64,000 bases of DNA from NCBI RefSeq assembly GCF_022227765.1, contig NZ_JAJMLZ010000002.1, forward strand, positions 248,001 through 312,000, read 5' to 3'. The notes under the pieces were generated by a model. The model was not told the DNA's origin, made no database searches, and saw only the letters and a program-made list of their open reading frames with translations. Of this stretch, positions 55,834 to 63,313 are shown one piece after another; positions within the stretch are counted from its first letter, which is position 1; each line of letters opens with the position of its first letter. The stretch comes from Ectothiorhodospira shaposhnikovii (GTDB lineage Bacteria > Pseudomonadota > Gammaproteobacteria > Ectothiorhodospirales > Ectothiorhodospiraceae). A program made the position numbers and the translations under genes.

Positions 55834-56868
55834 CTACAGGTTGTCCGGGTTGGCGGCCTTGCGGCGGGCCTCTTCCTTGCTGATCAGGCCCCGCTGCAGG
55901 AGCTCCTTGAGACTCTGATCCAGGGTCTGCATGCCCACGCCCTGGCTGGTCTGGATGGCGGAATACATCTGCGCGATCTTGTTCTCGCGGATGAGGTTTC
56001 GCACCGCCGGGGTACCCAACATGATCTCGTGGGCGGCGCAGCGACCGCCGCCGATCTTCTTCATCAGGGTCTGGGAAATGACCGCCCGCAGGGATTCGGA
56101 CAGCATCGCCCGCACCATGTCCTTTTCCGCCGCGGGGAAGACGTCGACGATACGGTCGATGGTCTTGGCGGCGGAACTGGTGTGCAGGGTACCGAAGACC
56201 AGGTGACCGGTCTCCGCTGCCGTCAGGGCCAGACGGATGGTTTCCAGATCCCGCATTTCCCCCACCAGGATGGTGTCCGGGTCCTCGCGCAAGGCGGAGC
56301 GCAGGGCCTCGTTGAAACCCAGGGTATCCCGGTGCACTTCGCGCTGGTTCACCAGGCATTTCTTGGACTCGTGGACGAACTCGATGGGATCTTCCACCGT
56401 CAGGATGTGGCCGTACTCGGTCTCGTTCTTGTGATTGATCATGGCCGCCAGGGTGGTGGACTTGCCCGAACCGGTGGGGCCGGTCACCAGCACGATGCCG
56501 CGGGGATATTCGGAAATCTTCTCGAAGATCTTGGGACAGCCCAACTCTTCCAGGGTGAGGATCTTGGTGGGAATGGTACGGAAGACGGCGCCGGCGCCCC
56601 GGTTGTGATTGAAGGCATTGACACGGAACCGGGCCAGCCCCGGAATCTCGAAGGAGAAGTCGGTTTCCATCCGCTCCTCGTAGTCCTTGCGCTGCTTGTC
56701 GTTCATGATGTCGTACACCATGCCGTGGACGTCCTTGTGCTCCATGGCGGGCACATTGATGCGGCGAACATCGCCGTCCACGCGGATCATGGGCGGCAGG
56801 CCCGCGGACAGGTGCAGGTCGGAGGCACCGTTCTTGACGCTGAACGCCAGCAATTGGGTGATATCCAT
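55834..56868 (-). CDS. pilT: Type IV pilus retraction ATPase PilT
   Basis: 344 residues, the usual PilT length. GASDLHLSAGLPPMIRVDG, Walker A GPTGSGKSTT, EDPIEFVH, GEMRDLETI, THLVFGTLHTSSA and the retraction motif AIRNLIRE (here AVRNLIRENK) are all present. It drives pilus disassembly and twitching. ATG at 56868 is preceded by GGAGGG. It is divergent from yggS. Confidence 0.97.
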   Translation of the reverse strand: MDITQLLAFSVKNGASDLHLSAGLPPMIRVDGDVRRINVPAMEHKDVHGMVYDIMNDKQRKDYEERMETDFSFEIPGLARFRVNAFNHNRGAGAVFRTIPTKILTLEELGCPKIFEKISEYPRGIVLVTGPTGSGKSTTLAAMINHKNETEYGHILTVEDPIEFVHESKKCLVNQREVHRDTLGFNEALRSALREDPDTILVGEMRDLETIRLALTAAETGHLVFGTLHTSSAAKTIDRIVDVFPAAEKDMVRAMLSESLRAVISQTLMKKIGGGRCAAHEIMLGTPAVRNLIRENKIAQMYSAIQTSQGVGMQTLDQSLKELLQRGLISKEEARRKAANPDNL

Positions 56869-56998
56869 CCAGCCCTCCATGTAGGATTCGACGCCCCGTG
56901 CCGCACCGTATCCGCGAGGCCCGATCACGGACCCTTCGGGACCCGACAGGTGCAGTGCAACAGGTGACGCAAGTTTCAGGCGAATATAGCATAGCCCC

Positions 56999-57685
56999 AT
57001 GAACCAGATATGCGAACGTATCCAGGCCATGCATGGCCGTATTCAGACAGCCGCCGAACGGTTCGGACGGCGCCCCGAGGACATCCGGCTGCTGGCGGTG
57101 AGCAAGACCCAGCCGGCGGAGGCAGTGGCCGCCGCCCTGGCCTGCGGACAGCAGGCCTTTGGCGAGAACTACGTCTCGGAACTGACGGACAAGGCCCGCG
57201 CCCTGGCGGACCGGGGCGTGACCTGGCATTTCATCGGCCCGATCCAGGGCAACAAGACCCGCGCCATCGCTGAGACCGCCCAGTGGGTCCACTCCGTGGA
57301 TCGGGAGCGGATCGCCCGTCGCCTCAACGATCAGCGCCCCGAGTCGCTCCCGCCCCTGCAGGTCTGCATCCAGGTGAACATCAGCGGTGAAGCCACCAAG
57401 TCCGGTGTCGACGAAGCGGCCCTGCCGGCCCTGGCCGAGACGGTGGCCGGCCTGCCCCGGCTGCGGCTGCGCGGCCTGATGGCCATCCCCGCCCCCAGTG
57501 ACGACTTCGACACCCAGCGACGGGCCTTTGCCCGCCTGCGAGAGGCCCGGGAAGACCTGATACGGCGTGGTCACACCCTGGACACGCTCTCCATGGGCAT
57601 GAGTGACGACCTGGAGGCCGCCATTGCCGAAGGCGCCACGCTGGTGCGCGTGGGAACGGCGATCTTCGGCAGCCGTTCAGGTTAA
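56999..57685 (+). CDS. yggS: Pyridoxal phosphate homeostasis protein YggS
   Basis: A 228-residue PLP-binding TIM-barrel protein with the Schiff-base lysine in LLAVSKTQP, GENYVSEL and the GMSDDLEAAI phosphate-binding region. It keeps free PLP and amino-acid pools in balance. The pilT-yggS divergence and yggS-proC order are common in gammaproteobacteria. It is followed 36 bases later by proC. Confidence 0.94.
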   Translation: MNQICERIQAMHGRIQTAAERFGRRPEDIRLLAVSKTQPAEAVAAALACGQQAFGENYVSELTDKARALADRGVTWHFIGPIQGNKTRAIAETAQWVHSVDRERIARRLNDQRPESLPPLQVCIQVNISGEATKSGVDEAALPALAETVAGLPRLRLRGLMAIPAPSDDFDTQRRAFARLREAREDLIRRGHTLDTLSMGMSDDLEAAIAEGATLVRVGTAIFGSRSG

Positions 57686-57721
57686 CATTGCCCCACACCC
57701 ATCCCGCGGTCCAAGGAAACA

Positions 57722-58549
57722 ATGAACGAAAACATCGCCTTTATCGGGGCCGGCAACATGGCCCGCAGCCTGATCGGCGGACTGGTGGCGGACGGCTGGA
57801 ACCCCAGTGCCCTGTGGGCCGCCGATCCCAGCGAAGATCAGCGCGCCCTCGTCGGCCGGCACTGGCCGGACATCCACGTCACGGACGTCAATGCGGAGGC
57901 CATCGCCCACTGCGAGGTGCTGGTACTGGCGGTCAAGCCCCAGGTCATGGCCGAGGTGGCCCGGGCCATGGCCCCCCAGGTACAGGCCCGCAAGCCGCTG
58001 GTGGTCTCCATCGCCGCCGGCGTGCGCAGCGAGGATATCGAGCGCTGGCTGGGCGGCGACCTGGCCGTGGTTCGTTGCATGCCCAACACGCCGGCCCTGG
58101 TGGGCAGCGGTGCCACCGGACTGGCGGCCAATACCCGGGTGGATGCCCGGCAGCGGGATCTGGCGGAATCCCTGCTGCGCGCCGTGGGCATGACCGTATG
58201 GCTGGAGGATGAAGCCCAGTTGGACGCCGTCACCGCCCTCTCCGGCAGCGGCCCGGCCTATTGCTTCCTGTTCATCGAAGCCCTGGAAGACGCCGGTACG
58301 GCCCTGGGCCTGCCCCGGGAAACGGCTCGCCTGCTGGCCCTGCAGACCGCCTTCGGCGCCGCCAAACTGGCGCTGGAATCCGATGAGGACGCCGCCACCC
58401 TGCGCGCCCGGGTGACCTCCAGGGGCGGCACCACCGAGCGGGCCCTGGCGGTGCTGGAAGCCGGCGAACTGCGCGAACTCATGCAGCGCGCCCTCACCGC
58501 CGCACGGGACCGTTCCCATGAACTGGCCGACCAGTTGGGTCGGGACTGA
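57722..58549 (+). CDS. proC: Pyrroline-5-carboxylate reductase
   Basis: 275 residues, NAD(P)-binding Rossmann FIGAGNMARSLIGG and C-terminal helical dimer domain with TALSGSGPAYCFLFIEAL and TSRGGTTERAL. It makes proline from P5C. Start ATG at 57722 follows AAGGAAAC. It ends ten bases before yggT. Confidence 0.96.
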   Translation: MNENIAFIGAGNMARSLIGGLVADGWNPSALWAADPSEDQRALVGRHWPDIHVTDVNAEAIAHCEVLVLAVKPQVMAEVARAMAPQVQARKPLVVSIAAGVRSEDIERWLGGDLAVVRCMPNTPALVGSGATGLAANTRVDARQRDLAESLLRAVGMTVWLEDEAQLDAVTALSGSGPAYCFLFIEALEDAGTALGLPRETARLLALQTAFGAAKLALESDEDAATLRARVTSRGGTTERALAVLEAGELRELMQRALTAARDRSHELADQLGRD

Positions 58550-58558
58550 GGATCATCC

Positions 58559-59110
58559 ATGTCACACGCCTTTCAAAACGCCGCCGTCTTCCTGATCGGC
58601 ACCCTGTTCAGCCTCTACATCCTGGCCCTGATGCTGCGCACCCTGCTGGCGCTGTCCCGGGCGGATTTCTACAACCCCATCTCCCAGTTCCTGGTGACCA
58701 TCACCAATCCGCCGCTGCGCATCCTGCGCCGGTTCATCCCGCCCATCGGTCCGGTGGACAGTGCGGCCCTGGTGCTGATCCTGGTCCTGAAAATGCTGGA
58801 ACTGTTCATCGTCGGCGTCATCCTCGGCGTGATGATTCATCCCTTCACCCTCTTCATCGCCGGCATCCTGGCCATCCTGCGGCTGGTGATCTGGATCTAC
58901 ATCATCAGCATCATCATCCAGGCGGTGATGAGCTGGTTCCAGGCCGGCGGCATGAGTCAGAACCCGGTGGCAGGCCTGGTCTACAGCCTGAACCGCCCCC
59001 TGCTCAACCCCATCCGCAAGGTGATGCCGCAGACGGGCATGGTGGATCTGTCTCCCCTGGTGGCCATCATCGGCCTGAACGTGCTGCTGATCTTCATCAG
59101 TGCACTCTGA
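58559..59110 (+). CDS. yggT: YggT family membrane protein
   Basis: 183 residues with two YGGT repeats, each a helix pair followed by a polar stretch (YNPISQFLVTITNPPLRILRRFIPP and NPVAGLVYSLNRPLLNPIRKVMP). About five hydrophobic helices; inner-membrane protein. The role is unclear; links to osmotic protection and cell division are reported for relatives. It is co-transcribed with proC. Confidence 0.9.
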   Translation: MSHAFQNAAVFLIGTLFSLYILALMLRTLLALSRADFYNPISQFLVTITNPPLRILRRFIPPIGPVDSAALVLILVLKMLELFIVGVILGVMIHPFTLFIAGILAILRLVIWIYIISIIIQAVMSWFQAGGMSQNPVAGLVYSLNRPLLNPIRKVMPQTGMVDLSPLVAIIGLNVLLIFISAL

Positions 59111-59423
59111 AGCGGCAGGCAGCAATCGCTGGTGGCAATGGCGGCACGACACCTTGGTGCTGCGGCTGAAGCTGCAGCCCCGGGCCTCCCGGGACAAGCT
59201 GGGAGAGCCCCTGGGTGACCGGCTCAAGGTCTACGTCACCGCCCCGCCGGTGGAGGGGGCCGCCAACGAGCGGCTCCTGAAACTGATCGCCCGCCACTGC
59301 GGCGTGGCCCGGTCCCGGGTCACGCTGGAGGCAGGCGCGACGAGCCGGGAAAAAAGCGTCGCCGTGGATGCCCCCGAACACCTGCCGCCGCCACTGGATG
59401 TCTGCCGCCCCGCTACCAGGTAA
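59100..59423 (+). CDS. yggU: UPF0235 protein YggU
   Basis: A 107-residue DUF167 protein: LRLKLQPRASRDKLGEPLGDRLKVYVTAPPVEGAANERLL. Function unknown. GTG at 59100 overlaps the yggT stop. The 3' end overlaps the converging TauE/SafE-like gene by 11 bases. The C-terminal AEHLPPPLDVCRPATR is longer than usual. Confidence 0.85.
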   Translation: MHSEAAGSNRWWQWRHDTLVLRLKLQPRASRDKLGEPLGDRLKVYVTAPPVEGAANERLLKLIARHCGVARSRVTLEAGATSREKSVAVDAPEHLPPPLDVCRPATR

Positions 59424-60090
59424 CCAGCAGCATGTAGATCCCGTAACCGGCTACGGCCGCCCCCGCCAGCCCCCGCACCCAGGCCTTTTGCACCACCGTT
59501 GCCAGACGGGCCGCAAACACACCCATCAACAAAAGGTTGGGCAGGGTGCCCACGCCAAAGGCCAGCATCAGGGCCGCCCCCTGGGCGGCACCACCGGCGG
59601 CCAGGGACCAGAACAGCACGCTATAGACCAGACCGCAGGGCAACCAGCCCCAGACCAGCCCCAGGCCCAGGGCCTGAGCCGGGGAACGCACCGGCATCAC
59701 CCGTCGCCCCAGGGGTTCCAGTCGCCGCCACAGCAGGCCGCCGGCCCGCTCCAGGTACACCAGCCCGTGCCACCAACCGGCGAGATACAACCCCAGTGCG
59801 ATCATGAACAGACCCGCCAGGACCTGCAGCACCTGCTGCGCCTGGTTCACGTCGGCAAGGTGAGCGGCAAACCAGCCCACACCGCCGGCCAGGGCACCGG
59901 CCAGGGTATAGCTTGTCATCCGCCCCAGGTTGTAGGCCAGCAAAAAGGGCGCGGGCCGGGCCCGCTCACCGGGCACTGGACCACGAATCCCCAGGGTGAG
60001 CGCGCCGACGATGCCGCCGCACATCCCCATGCAGTGCACCCCGCCCAGCAGGCCGATGACGAAAGCGGCAATCAAAGTCCCCGCTTCCAT
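59413..60090 (-). CDS. Sulfite exporter TauE/SafE-like (UreH-type) membrane protein
   Basis: 225 residues, about six hydrophobic helices. The N-terminal GGVHCMGMCGG (16-26) is a possible metal-binding Cys-His motif conserved in the bacterial UreH/CcoS-linked TauE-type group, and a second WLPCGLVYS loop follows. Related proteins serve copper delivery to cytochrome oxidase or transport; no oxidase gene is near. Substrate unknown. Confidence 0.75.
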   Translation of the reverse strand: MEAGTLIAAFVIGLLGGVHCMGMCGGIVGALTLGIRGPVPGERARPAPFLLAYNLGRMTSYTLAGALAGGVGWFAAHLADVNQAQQVLQVLAGLFMIALGLYLAGWWHGLVYLERAGGLLWRRLEPLGRRVMPVRSPAQALGLGLVWGWLPCGLVYSVLFWSLAAGGAAQGAALMLAFGVGTLPNLLLMGVFAARLATVVQKAWVRGLAGAAVAGYGIYMLLVTW

Positions 60091-60096
60091 GCCCCT

Positions 60097-60783
60097 CTAC
60101 TCCGGCATCAGGTCGCGAAAATCCCGGATGGCGGCAAACTCACCGGTATCCACCTCCGCGGCCCGGGAATCCGGACGACGCACCGCCCGCAAATGCGCAA
60201 TCCCGTAGCGCTCCGCGGACCGAAGCACATCCAGATTGTCGTCCACGAACAGGGTACGACGGGGATCGAAAGGCTCCCGCCCCTGCAGACAATCCCAGAA
60301 ACGGGGGTCTTCCTTGGGGCGTCCCAGTTCATGGGCGCAGATCACCCGATGAAAATGTCCCTCCAGGGCAGTCAGGGTCAGCTTCAGGTCCAGCCCACCC
60401 CGATGGGCATTGGTCACCAGCACCAGCCGCCGCCCCAGGCGCCGCACGGCGGCCAGAAAATCCGGCACATGCTCGTGGACGGCGATCAGATGGGCCATCT
60501 CCCGTTTCAGGGCGATGATGTCCATGTCCAGTTCATGACGCCAGTAATCCAGACAGTACCAGTCGAGGGTACCGCGAACGCCGGCATAGCGCGCCATCAG
60601 CTCGGACCGTGCCCGGGCGGGTTCCAGTCCACGAATGTCCCCGTAGCGCCGGGGCAGGTACTCCAGCCAGAAATGATTGTCGAAGTGAAGATCCAGCAGG
60701 GTGCCGTCCATGTCCAGGAAAACGCTGTCCACCGACTCCCACGCCAGGGGAGCGGCCGAGGGTGATCTGCTTGTCATCATCAT
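60097..60783 (-). CDS. yrfG: GMP/IMP nucleotidase-like HAD hydrolase
   Basis: 228 residues with HAD motif I FLDMDGTLLDLHFDNHFW, T in LVTNAH, and the ELGRPKEDPRFW and FVDDNLDVLRSA segments, matching the YrfG family that dephosphorylates GMP and IMP. There are three consecutive ATG codons (60783, 60780, 60777); 60783 is chosen because GGA lies five bases upstream. It is divergent from nudE. Confidence 0.85.
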   Translation of the reverse strand: MMMTSRSPSAAPLAWESVDSVFLDMDGTLLDLHFDNHFWLEYLPRRYGDIRGLEPARARSELMARYAGVRGTLDWYCLDYWRHELDMDIIALKREMAHLIAVHEHVPDFLAAVRRLGRRLVLVTNAHRGGLDLKLTLTALEGHFHRVICAHELGRPKEDPRFWDCLQGREPFDPRRTLFVDDNLDVLRSAERYGIAHLRAVRRPDSRAAEVDTGEFAAIRDFRDLMPE

Positions 60784-60846
60784 TGATGTCCATGGTGTCT
60801 GAAAAACCTGACCTTGGGTGATTCTTCCCAAGCCGGACTGAGATAG

Positions 60847-60852
60847 TACAAT
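60847..60852 (+). promoter_or_regulatory. -10 box upstream of nudE
   Basis: TACAAT, five of six matches to consensus, 37 bases before the small upstream reading frame. No good -35 at normal spacing. Confidence 0.4.
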
Positions 60853-60888
60853 CCCCAGGATATCCCGTTCCCGACGGAGGGCGACAGC

Positions 60889-60963
60889 ATGCCGATCCAC
60901 CCCCGCCAGCCGCGGCTCGCCCGAGCCCCGAGCCTGCCCAGCCGGTATTGCCGTCATGCCTGA
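60889..60963 (+). CDS. Short upstream reading frame overlapping the nudE start
   Basis: 24 codons (MPIHPRQPRLARAPS then LPSRYCRHA) with an excellent GGAGG seven to eight bases before the ATG. The stop at 60961-60963 overlaps the nudE ATG (60956), while nudE itself has no clear ribosome-binding site. It is basic, Pro/Arg-rich and of no known family. It may couple translation into nudE, or be nothing but a fortuitous frame. Confidence 0.35.
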   Translation: MPIHPRQPRLARAPSLPSRYCRHA

Positions 60964-61498
60964 AAAACCCAGCATCCTCACCCGCCGCACCGTGGCCCGC
61001 AGCCGACTCTTCCACGTGGAGGAGATGGAACTGCTGTTCGCCAATGGCGCCCGGCGCTGCTTTGAGCGGCTGGTGGGCTCCGGGCATGGCGCGGTGCTGA
61101 TCGTGCCCATGCTGGACTCGGACACGGTACTGATGATCCGTGAATATGCCGCCGGCACCCAGCGCTATGAACTGGCCCTGCCCAAGGGGCTGGTGGAACC
61201 GGGAGAGGACCTGCTCGACGCCGCCAACCGGGAGATCATGGAAGAAGTGGGCCACGGCGCCCATCAACTCACCCATCTGACGTCCTTCAGCATTGCCCCG
61301 GGCTACCTCAGCCACACCACCCACATCATCCTGGCTCAGGATCTCTATCCGGAGCGCCGGCCGGGAGATGAACCCGAGGATATCGAAGTCGTTCCCTGGC
61401 GTCTGAGCGATCTGGACAGTCTCGTCGGCCGGGAAGATTGCACTGAAGCCCGTTCCATCGCCGCCCTGTACCTGGTACGCGACCGACTCAAGAGATAA
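60956..61498 (+). CDS. nudE: ADP compounds hydrolase NudE
   Basis: 180 residues with a complete Nudix box GLVEPGEDLLDAANREIMEEVG (G-x5-E-x7-REUXEEXGU). NudE hydrolyses ADP-ribose, NADH and Ap(n)A. The cysQ gene starts three bases after its stop; both act on phosphorylated nucleotides. Start at 60956 is taken because MPEKPSILTRRTVA fits the family N-terminus. Confidence 0.9.
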   Translation: MPEKPSILTRRTVARSRLFHVEEMELLFANGARRCFERLVGSGHGAVLIVPMLDSDTVLMIREYAAGTQRYELALPKGLVEPGEDLLDAANREIMEEVGHGAHQLTHLTSFSIAPGYLSHTTHIILAQDLYPERRPGDEPEDIEVVPWRLSDLDSLVGREDCTEARSIAALYLVRDRLKR

Positions 61499-61501
61499 GC
61501 C

Positions 61502-62317
61502 ATGTCCCTGGATGACCTGAACCTGGAATACCTGCTCAACAATGCCTGCCGCATCGCCCGGGAAGCGGGCGACCGCATCATGGAGATCTACGACGAAGGG
61601 TTCCAGGTGGAGCAGAAGTCCGACCGTACCCCCCTCACCGAGGCCGACATGGCCGCCCATCGCCACATCGTCGCCGGTCTGCGGGACCTGAGTCCCTGCC
61701 TGCCCATCCTGTCGGAAGAATCGGACCGGATTCCCTTCAGTGAGCGCGCCCGCTGGCAAACCTACTGGCTGGTGGACCCGCTGGACGGCACCCGGGAATT
61801 CATCAAGCGCAACGGCGAGTTCACGGTGAACATCGCCCTGATCCACGAGCATGAACCGGTGCTCGGTGTGGTGGCGGCCCCGGCTCTGGATCGGCTTTAC
61901 AGTGCCGCCCGGGGCATGGGGGCCCATCGCCATGAACCGGCGGCGACCGTCGGGGAACGGATCCAGGTCAACCGGGACCGGCGCACGAAACCGGTCATTG
62001 CCGGCAGCCGTTCCCACGGGACCGAACGCATGCAGCAGTTCCTGGAGCGGGTGGGTGAACACGAACTCGTCAGCATGGGCAGTTCGCTCAAGTTCTGCCT
62101 GGTGGCGGAAGGCAAGGCCGATCTCTATCCCCGACTGGGTCCCACCAGCGAGTGGGATACCGCCGCGGCCCAGTGCGTGGTCCACGAGGCCGGCGGGGTG
62201 GTCACGGATCTCCATCTGAGCCCACTGCGGTACAACACCCATGAAGGCATACTCAATCCGGAGTTCCTGGTCATGGCCGACCCGACACGGGGCTGGGAAA
62301 GACATCTGCCGGATTGA
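61502..62317 (+). CDS. cysQ: 3'(2'),5'-bisphosphate nucleotidase CysQ
   Basis: A 271-residue inositol monophosphatase-fold enzyme cleaving PAP/PAPS, protecting sulfate assimilation. Metal motifs DPLDGTREF and the LSEESD and EWDTAAAQC segments are intact. It follows nudE by three bases and converges on ppsR. Confidence 0.93.
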   Translation: MSLDDLNLEYLLNNACRIAREAGDRIMEIYDEGFQVEQKSDRTPLTEADMAAHRHIVAGLRDLSPCLPILSEESDRIPFSERARWQTYWLVDPLDGTREFIKRNGEFTVNIALIHEHEPVLGVVAAPALDRLYSAARGMGAHRHEPAATVGERIQVNRDRRTKPVIAGSRSHGTERMQQFLERVGEHELVSMGSSLKFCLVAEGKADLYPRLGPTSEWDTAAAQCVVHEAGGVVTDLHLSPLRYNTHEGILNPEFLVMADPTRGWERHLPD

Positions 62318-62323
62318 AAAGCG

Positions 62324-62358
62324 CCCCGTGGGAGCGGCCCCTGGCCGCGAAGGGATGT
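62324..62358. repeat. REP-like inverted repeat
   Basis: GTGGGAGCGGCCCCTGGCC and the following GCGAAGGG form a GCGGCC-CCT-GGCCGC stem in the gap between converging cysQ and ppsR. It is strongly like the REP sequences of Pseudomonas and other gammaproteobacteria (GTGGGAGCGG...CCGCGAAGG). Only one copy is in the window. Confidence 0.55.
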
Positions 62359-62390
62359 GTCGGCCCTGACGGCACGGAGCAATAACAGCC

Positions 62391-63206
62391 TCAGATACGC
62401 CGCATCAGCGCCGCCTGCTGCATCAGCTGGGCGGCGATCTCCTCCACGGACATCTGAGTGATGTTCAGGCAGGGAATCCCCTCCCGCTTGAGCATCCGCT
62501 CCACCGCCTTGAGTTCCTTGTTGCACTGCTCCACGCTGGCATACTGACTATTGGGGCGACGCTCGGTGCGAATCTGATGCAACCGCTCCGCGTCCACGGT
62601 CAACCCGAACAACTTCTTGCGATAGGGTTCCAGGGAGGCCGGCAGCGTGCCCCGGTCAAAATCATCATCCGCCAGGGGGTAATTGGCCGCCCGGATGCCG
62701 TAATTGAGTGCCAGGTACATGCAGGTCGGGGTCTTGCCGGTCCGGGAGACGCCCATCACCACCACATCGGCGTTGGGATAGTCCCGGGTGGTCGCGCCGT
62801 CATCGTTCTGGATGGCGAAATGCAGGGCATCCATGCGCTCGGCATAGGTCCGCATGTTGCCCATGCCATGGGAACGCCCGGCCACATGCTGGGCGGTCAC
62901 CCCCAGTACCTCTTCCAGGCGGGGCGTAAAGGCATCGAAGAAATCGAAGATCAGACCCCGACAGTGGGCCAGTTCTTCCCGACGCCGGGCATCCACCAGG
63001 GTCGAAAACACCAGGGGCGGCTCGCCGTCACTCTGGGCGGCCCGGTTGATGCGCTGCACCGCCCAGTCCATCTTCTCCTTCGAGTTGATGAAGGGCAGGC
63101 TGACGGTGTTGAAGTGAATCTGCTCGAACTGGGTCAGCAGGGTGTGTCCCAGGGTCTCGGCGGTGATGCCGGTCCCATCGGAGACATAGAAGACGGAGCG
63201 GGTCAT
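62391..63206 (-). CDS. ppsR: Phosphoenolpyruvate synthetase regulatory protein
   Basis: 271 residues of the DUF299 kinase/pyrophosphorylase family: FYVSDGTGITAETLGHTLL and P-loop GVSRTGKTPTCMYLA. It inactivates PEP synthase by ADP-dependent phosphorylation of a Thr and reactivates it with phosphate. It lies downstream of ppsA on the same strand, unlike the divergent layout in E. coli. Confidence 0.93.
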   Translation of the reverse strand: MTRSVFYVSDGTGITAETLGHTLLTQFEQIHFNTVSLPFINSKEKMDWAVQRINRAAQSDGEPPLVFSTLVDARRREELAHCRGLIFDFFDAFTPRLEEVLGVTAQHVAGRSHGMGNMRTYAERMDALHFAIQNDDGATTRDYPNADVVVMGVSRTGKTPTCMYLALNYGIRAANYPLADDDFDRGTLPASLEPYRKKLFGLTVDAERLHQIRTERRPNSQYASVEQCNKELKAVERMLKREGIPCLNITQMSVEEIAAQLMQQAALMRRI

Positions 63207-63232
63207 GGAACGAAACGGGCCTCGTCAAGGAC

Positions 63233-63302
63233 CGGGCCTTAAGGCCCGATCCCGGAAAGATGCGGGCATCCGGTGCCCGGCTGAGCCGGGAGCCGGATGC
63301 CC
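63233..63302 (-). promoter_or_regulatory. Two hairpins between ppsA and ppsR
   Basis: CGGGCCTTAAGGCCCG (63233-63248) is a perfect palindrome. A larger one (63265-63302) pairs GCATCCGG with CCGGATGC around a CCCGGC/GCCGGG stem. Neither has a T run. They could tune the ppsA:ppsR ratio by RNA processing. Confidence 0.4.
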
Positions 63303-63313
63303 TGGGGACGTAC

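Noticed and set aside
55733-57574. A 613-codon minus-strand frame over pilT and yggS
   Set aside because: It runs across two well-identified genes in other frames and shows Arg/Pro/Gly-rich nonsense composition.
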